15,923 nucleotides of DNA. Origin: an uncultured bacterium (GTDB taxonomy: Bacteria > Bacillota > Clostridia > Oscillospirales > Acutalibacteraceae). The DNA is taken from contig CAJMOH010000056.1 in assembly GCA_905215055.1 (NCBI GenBank), forward strand, positions 1 through 15,923. Direction: 5' to 3'. This document shows, in pieces, positions 12,923 to 15,923 of this stretch. The notes beneath the pieces are model-generated. The model had not been told where the DNA came from and did not search any database. It was given only the letters and a program-made list of their open reading frames with translations. Made by a program: the position numbers and the translations under genes. Position 1 is the first letter of the stretch; each line of letters starts with the position of its first letter.

Positions 12923-14086
12923 TTACAGGACCAGACCGTTGAGTGTTTGCTGAATGGCTCCCGGCTCCAGCGCCAGCTGTTGAATCCCGCCGGGCAGGGG
13001 CGTCTCCTCGGAAGAGGCTCCCGCCTGCAAAACCGTCAGCTGGGCGCTGGGGTACTTGTCCCTCAGGGCCAGCAGCACCTGCCCCTGAGGCTGGCAGCAC
13101 AGGTACAGCCCATGGGAAATCCCGGCGGGCAGCTCCTCTTCCTCCAGGGCGGGCAGGGGCGCGGCGCTGCCCGCTGCCAGAATCCCCTGCCAAAGAGGAA
13201 GCAGGTCCTCCGGCTCTGTCACCTCCCGGCGCTGAAGCCGCTGGTCCCTGGGGTCCCACAGAAGCACCCGGTGGGCGTGCTCTCCCTCCGCCAAAAAGCT
13301 GGAAAGGCTGGCAAAGGCGTCCAGCAGCAGGTCGGCCTGAGCGCCGTCCCCGTTAAAGTCCAGAAGAAACAGCAGGTGGTCCGAAAGAGGAAGCCCCAGC
13401 TCCTTCACCAGAGCCTTGTCCAGCTTTTGAGAGAGCTTCCAGTGAATCCGGGAAAGCCGGTCCCCCTCCCGGTATTCCCGCAGGGCGAACAGCTCCGTGG
13501 GGTCGTCCCCCGGCTTTTTTTGAGAATAGCTTTCCCCCTCGCCGTCCGGAGTCAGGCTTTCCCGGACCTCCAGCTCCAGGCCGTACACCGCCGGCCAGAA
13601 GGTGAGGGTCAGCTGTTGGGGCTGGCTGACAGGCAGAGAGAAAAGCCCCAGATAGTCGCAGGCCCAAATCCGGTGCAGGCGGCAGACCACCTGCCCGCAG
13701 GCGCGGGAGGCAAGCTGGTGCTGAAAGGCCTGGCGGCGGGGACCCGCGGTAAAGACAAAGCGCTCCTGCTCCCGCTGGCCGGTAAAGGTGTTCTCCACGG
13801 TCAGCTGGGCGTGGGCGCGGCCGCTGGAAAAGGGCGTGGCGCTCCACACCTCCAGCTGAAGGGGGATGGCCTCTCCCTTTCTGGCGGTGACAGGACCGGC
13901 GCCCTTTTCCCCGGCGGTGAGAGCCGCCCGGATTCCCAGCAGCCCCGGCAGAGAGGCCAGCAGGGAGAAAAAGGGCAGCGCCAGGGACAGAACAAACACA
14001 TACAGGGACAGATAGCCGTCAAAGCAAATGAAAAACACGCTGGTACCCAGCAGCACCAGCAGATAAATCAGTCTGTTTTTCCACAC
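12923..14086 (-). CDS. DUF58 domain membrane protein
   Basis: 387-aa protein with two hydrophobic helices at the N-terminus (about 6-22 and 25-50), then a soluble region. The DUF58 signature FALREYREGDRLSRIHWKLS is at about 200-219, followed by KALVKEL and a VWA-like strand LLFLLDFNGD (238-247). The middle segment (about 70-170) is probably the beta-sandwich seen in this family. It usually works with a MoxR AAA+ ATPase, here the gene directly upstream, and with a transglutaminase-like membrane protein, here directly downstream. Start: GTG 14086 with GGGAGG and 10 nt of spacing. The stop codon sits inside the ribosome site of the next gene, indicating tight coupling. Confidence 0.9.
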   Translation of the reverse strand: MWKNRLIYLLVLLGTSVFFICFDGYLSLYVFVLSLALPFFSLLASLPGLLGIRAALTAGEKGAGPVTARKGEAIPLQLEVWSATPFSSGRAHAQLTVENTFTGQREQERFVFTAGPRRQAFQHQLASRACGQVVCRLHRIWACDYLGLFSLPVSQPQQLTLTFWPAVYGLELEVRESLTPDGEGESYSQKKPGDDPTELFALREYREGDRLSRIHWKLSQKLDKALVKELGLPLSDHLLFLLDFNGDGAQADLLLDAFASLSSFLAEGEHAHRVLLWDPRDQRLQRREVTEPEDLLPLWQGILAAGSAAPLPALEEEELPAGISHGLYLCCQPQGQVLLALRDKYPSAQLTVLQAGASSEETPLPGGIQQLALEPGAIQQTLNGLVL

Positions 14087-14129
14087 AGGTCTCCCTCCCT
14101 TCTCGCAGGAGTCTCTTGGGCCGAAAGGC

Positions 14130-15065
14130 CTACACCACCTTGGGCTGGGGTACAGAGTCCCACACCTCGGTGAGAAGGGTGTGGGCCGTGCGGTCGCTGA
14201 GCCTGGCCTGGGGGTCCGGGGTAATCCGGTGCTCCAGCACGTTGTAGAAGAGCAGGCGCACGTCCCCGGGGATCACATAGTCCCGTCCAGCCATCCAGGC
14301 GGAGGCCCGGCAGGCCCGCACCAAAGCCGCCCCGGCCCGGGGGCTTGCCCCCAGGCGGATCAGGGGATGCTCTCGGGTGGCGGCGCACAGGCTGGCCACA
14401 TAGCGGTAAATGTCGTCGTCCACATGGACCAGGGCTGTTTCCTGCTGCATCTGTACCACGTCCTCCAGGGTGGCCACCTGACGCAGACTGTCCACGGGCC
14501 GGGCGCCCTCGGTCTGCTTTAGAATCTGCACCTCCTGGTCCAGCGTGGGATAGCCGATGGAGAGCCGCATCATAAACCGGTCCAGCTGAGATTCCGGCAG
14601 CAGCTGGGTTCCCGCCGAGCCGACAGGGTTTTGGGTGGCAATGACGGTGAAGGGCCGGGGCAGGGGCCGGGTGACGTTGTCCACGGTCACCTGGCCCTCC
14701 TCCATGGCCTCCAGCAGAGCGCTTTGGGTTTTGGCGCTGGTGCGGTTGATCTCGTCGGCCAAAAACAGGTTGCACAGCACCGCTCCCGGCCGGTAGGAAA
14801 ATTCTCCGGAGGCCCGGTCCCACACGGAGAAGCCCACCACGTCGGCGGGCATCACCTCCGGGGTGAACTGCACCCGGTTGTAGGACAGGCCCATGGATTT
14901 GGAAAAGGCCAGGGCCAGGGTGGTTTTTCCCACGCCGGGGTTGTCCTCCAGAAGAATGTGGCCCCGGGACAGAATGGCCATCAGGACCTTGCAGATAACG
15001 GTGTCCTTGCCCACAATGGCCCGGCGCACCTCGTTGACCACGGCCAGCGCTTTGGGCTGCAGCAT
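14130..15065 (-). CDS. MoxR-family AAA+ ATPase
   Basis: 311-aa cytoplasmic ATPase. Walker A is NPGVGKTT (42-49), Walker B LFLADEIN (100-107), and sensor 1 lies in ATQNP (143-147). The MoxR hallmark QFTPEVMPADVVG (66-78) and a second-domain LGASPRAGAAL segment with the conserved Arg are also present. Length is normal for the family. MoxR proteins act as chaperone-like partners in protein maturation or metal insertion, together with VWA/DUF58 proteins. Start: ATG 15065 with GGAGGGAG upstream. It is the first gene of a three-gene operon read from the promoter at 15165-15194; the gap to the DUF58 gene is 43 nt. Confidence 0.94.
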   Translation of the reverse strand: MLQPKALAVVNEVRRAIVGKDTVICKVLMAILSRGHILLEDNPGVGKTTLALAFSKSMGLSYNRVQFTPEVMPADVVGFSVWDRASGEFSYRPGAVLCNLFLADEINRTSAKTQSALLEAMEEGQVTVDNVTRPLPRPFTVIATQNPVGSAGTQLLPESQLDRFMMRLSIGYPTLDQEVQILKQTEGARPVDSLRQVATLEDVVQMQQETALVHVDDDIYRYVASLCAATREHPLIRLGASPRAGAALVRACRASAWMAGRDYVIPGDVRLLFYNVLEHRITPDPQARLSDRTAHTLLTEVWDSVPQPKVV

Positions 15066-15164
15066 GGCGCTCCCTCCTTCTATGGGTTTCAGGCGGCGGA
15101 AGGCCGCTCTTTTTCTCTCGGTTTGACAGGCAGGCCGTCCAGCTGGAGCAGCCCTTATCCATCT

Positions 15165-15194
15165 ATTATACTATAACCCAGGGGGAGGGGACAA
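15165..15194 (-). promoter_or_regulatory. SigA promoter of the MoxR-DUF58-transglutaminase operon
   Basis: On the minus strand TTGTCC (15194-15189), an 18-nt spacer and perfect TATAAT (15170-15165). Transcription would start near 15158, giving a leader of about 93 nt to the ATG at 15065. Confidence 0.72.
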
Positions 15195-15281
15195 GGGGGC
15201 GGCGGGCAAGATCTTTCTCCCGGCCCCGGAAAAGCAAGGCGGCCCTTGGGAATGTTGTCGAAAACTTTTTTCAAAAAAAGG

Positions 15282-15310
15282 TTGACAAAGTGAATTTTGG
15301 ATGATAGACT
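15282..15310 (+). promoter_or_regulatory. SigA promoter upstream of the cold-shock gene
   Basis: Perfect TTGACA (15282-15287), 17-nt spacer, TAGACT (15305-15310, 4/6). Just upstream, T and A runs (15265-15279) could act as an UP element or bent DNA. Transcription would start near 15317, about 195 nt before the gene start. Confidence 0.72.
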
Positions 15311-15340
15311 GAAACTGTATTCTGATAGCACCAAAGATGA

Positions 15341-15402
15341 ACTCACAGCCTGTGTAAGTCATTTGCCTGTCTGAATGATTTACACAAGCTGTGAGTTTTT
15401 TT
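15341..15402 (+). terminator. Strong leader terminator before the cold-shock gene; end of a possible short RNA
   Basis: ACTCACAGC (15341-15349) pairs with GCTGTGAGT (15388-15396), TGTGTAA (15351-15357) with TTACACA (15380-15386), and TCATT (15359-15363) with AATGA (15374-15378). Only two single mismatches interrupt 21 bp, and a 10-nt loop closes it. T7 (15396-15402) follows. From the promoter at 15282-15310 this would give an RNA of about 86 nt unless read through. A six-codon frame ATG AAC TCA CAG CCT GTG TAA (15337-15357) overlaps the 5' arm but lacks a ribosome site. Confidence 0.88.
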
Positions 15403-15446
15403 AAGCCGGGGGTCTCCTTCTTCGGTGAAGCGCGAAGCCTTTTTAG

Positions 15447-15464
15447 TGCCAGGGGTTCCTGGCA
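15447..15464 (+). other. Small hairpin in the cold-shock leader
   Basis: TGCCAGG (15447-15453), loop GGTT, CCTGGCA (15458-15464): a perfect 7-bp stem between the leader terminator and the ribosome site at 15498. There is no T-run. It may belong to a temperature-sensitive leader fold or to a processed 5' end; nothing more can be said. Confidence 0.5.
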
Positions 15465-15512
15465 GCCGGCTCTGCTAGCATGATACGATCTTATCTCAGG
15501 AGGTGCCGAATG

Positions 15513-15722
15513 ATGAACGGTACAGTCAAATGGTTTAACGCAGAAAAGGGTTATGGCTTCATTTCTAACGACGAGGGCGGCGACGACGTGTTTGTGCATT
15601 TCTCCGCTATCGTGGCTGACGGCTTTAAGACTCTGGAAGAGGGCCAGAAGGTCACCTTCGAGACCGAGCCCGATCCCAAGAACAGCTCCAAGCTGCGCGC
15701 TGTAAACGTCCAGAAGATCTAA
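15513..15722 (+). CDS. csp: Cold-shock protein (CspA family)
   Basis: 69-aa single cold-shock domain, the usual size. It starts MNGTVKWFNAEKGYGFI, containing the KWFN strand and RNP1 (KGYGFI), followed by RNP2 as VFVHF. Conserved EGQKVTFE and the end LRAVNVQKI complete the five-strand OB-fold. It binds single-stranded RNA and DNA in the cytoplasm and acts as an RNA chaperone. Start: the second of two tandem ATGs, 8 nt after AGGAGGT and matching the family N-terminus; the first (15510) is also possible. In-frame codons from 15480 lie before the ribosome site. It is a single-gene unit with an attenuated long leader and a strong terminator downstream. Confidence 0.95.
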   Translation: MNGTVKWFNAEKGYGFISNDEGGDDVFVHFSAIVADGFKTLEEGQKVTFETEPDPKNSSKLRAVNVQKI

Positions 15723-15738
15723 ACAACCTGTAAAAAAG

Positions 15739-15784
15739 ACAGGGGCCGGTTTCTCTTTTTCAAGAGGCCGCGCCCCTGTTTTTT
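15739..15784 (+). terminator. Terminator of the cold-shock gene
   Basis: ACAGGGGC (15739-15746) pairs with GCCCCTGT (15772-15779), CGG (15747-15749) with CCG (15768-15770), and CTCTT (15753-15757) with AAGAG (15762-15766). T6 follows (15779-15784). The A-run at 15732-15737 extends pairing with the T-run. Confidence 0.93.
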
Positions 15785-15796
15785 GCAAAAAACCTC

Positions 15797-15825
15797 TTGA
15801 CAAGACAGATTGCATCCGGTATAAT
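15797..15825 (+). promoter_or_regulatory. Perfect-consensus promoter of the tRNA gene
   Basis: TTGACA (15797-15802), 17-nt spacer, TATAAT (15820-15825). Transcription would start near 15832, about 32 nt before the mature tRNA 5' end, as expected for a stable RNA gene. Confidence 0.93.
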
Positions 15826-15863
15826 AAGCAAGCGCTGAAGGGACAGCGGAAAAAATTGAAGAT

Positions 15864-15923
15864 GCGGGAGTAGCTCATCTGGTAGAGCGCCACCTTGCCA
15901 AGGTGGAGGTAGCGAGTTCGAGC
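15864..15923 (+). tRNA. tRNA-Gly (GCC anticodon), 3' end cut by window edge
   Basis: The acceptor 5' strand is GCGGGAG. The D arm GCTC...GAGC has the GGTAGA loop. The anticodon arm is CCACC-TTGCCAA-GGTGG with anticodon GCC, reading GGC and GGU glycine codons. The T arm starts GCGAG-TTCGAGC. The remaining T-stem, acceptor 3' strand and any CCA lie beyond base 15923. Other tRNA genes may follow outside the window. Confidence 0.96.

Noticed and set aside
15480..15512. Longer cold-shock protein start
   Set aside because: It contains the AGGAGGT ribosome site and adds residues absent from the family.

Overview
The window looks like chromosome of a GC-rich Clostridia species, most likely Oscillospiraceae (the Flavonifractor/Pseudoflavonifractor/Oscillibacter kind). 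This is inferred from about 60% GC coding sequence with AT-rich promoters, strong AGGAGG ribosome sites, frequent GTG starts, near-consensus SigA promoters, an ECF sigma factor paired with a DUF4179 anti-sigma factor, and a split archaeal-type glutamate synthase gene set. No phage, plasmid or CRISPR genes are visible.

Layout, left to right. (1) 1-2800, plus strand: a SigA promoter, then a leader with two hairpins whose 6-nt loops both carry A1 and G4, overlapping an intrinsic terminator. This is the architecture of ANTAR-protein antitermination sites. It controls three genes related to glutamate synthase: a ferredoxin with four 4Fe-4S motifs, an FAD/NAD(P) oxidoreductase and a GXGXG-domain protein. 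(2) 2768-4510, minus: a type-B carboxylesterase with its own promoter, sharing a bidirectional terminator with operon 1. (3) 4564-7142, minus: an ECF sigma/anti-sigma pair behind a promoter of ECF type (probable autoregulation). (4) 7143-7551: a gene-free interval. It holds a hairpin-rich stretch ending in a terminator, then a 284-bp AT-rich palindromic element with 24-bp imperfect terminal inverted repeats and seven copies of a 10-bp motif in alternating orientation. (5) 7551-9538, minus: two paralogous membrane-anchored GH25 lysozyme-fold proteins. One has all catalytic acids; the other has lost two of three. (6) 9627-10247, plus: a MarR regulator behind a perfect consensus promoter, divergent from the GH25 pair. 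(7) 10276-15194, minus: a MoxR ATPase - DUF58 - transglutaminase operon. (8) 15282-15784, plus: a cold-shock protein with a long leader that carries a strong terminator hairpin. (9) 15797 to the end: a perfect promoter and a tRNA-Gly(GCC) cut off by the window edge.

How the genes fit together: region 1 is nitrogen assimilation, with electron-transfer and structural parts of glutamate synthase but no synthase or amidotransferase subunit in view. Regions 3, 5 and 7 look like cell-envelope functions (sigma/anti-sigma envelope sensing, peptidoglycan-hydrolase fold, and a MoxR/DUF58/transglutaminase module). The best candidates for further study are the ANTAR-type leader, the 284-bp palindromic element with the structured stretch beside it, the active/degenerate GH25 pair, and the cold-shock leader, which may give a short separate RNA. 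None is proven to be a new system from sequence alone.
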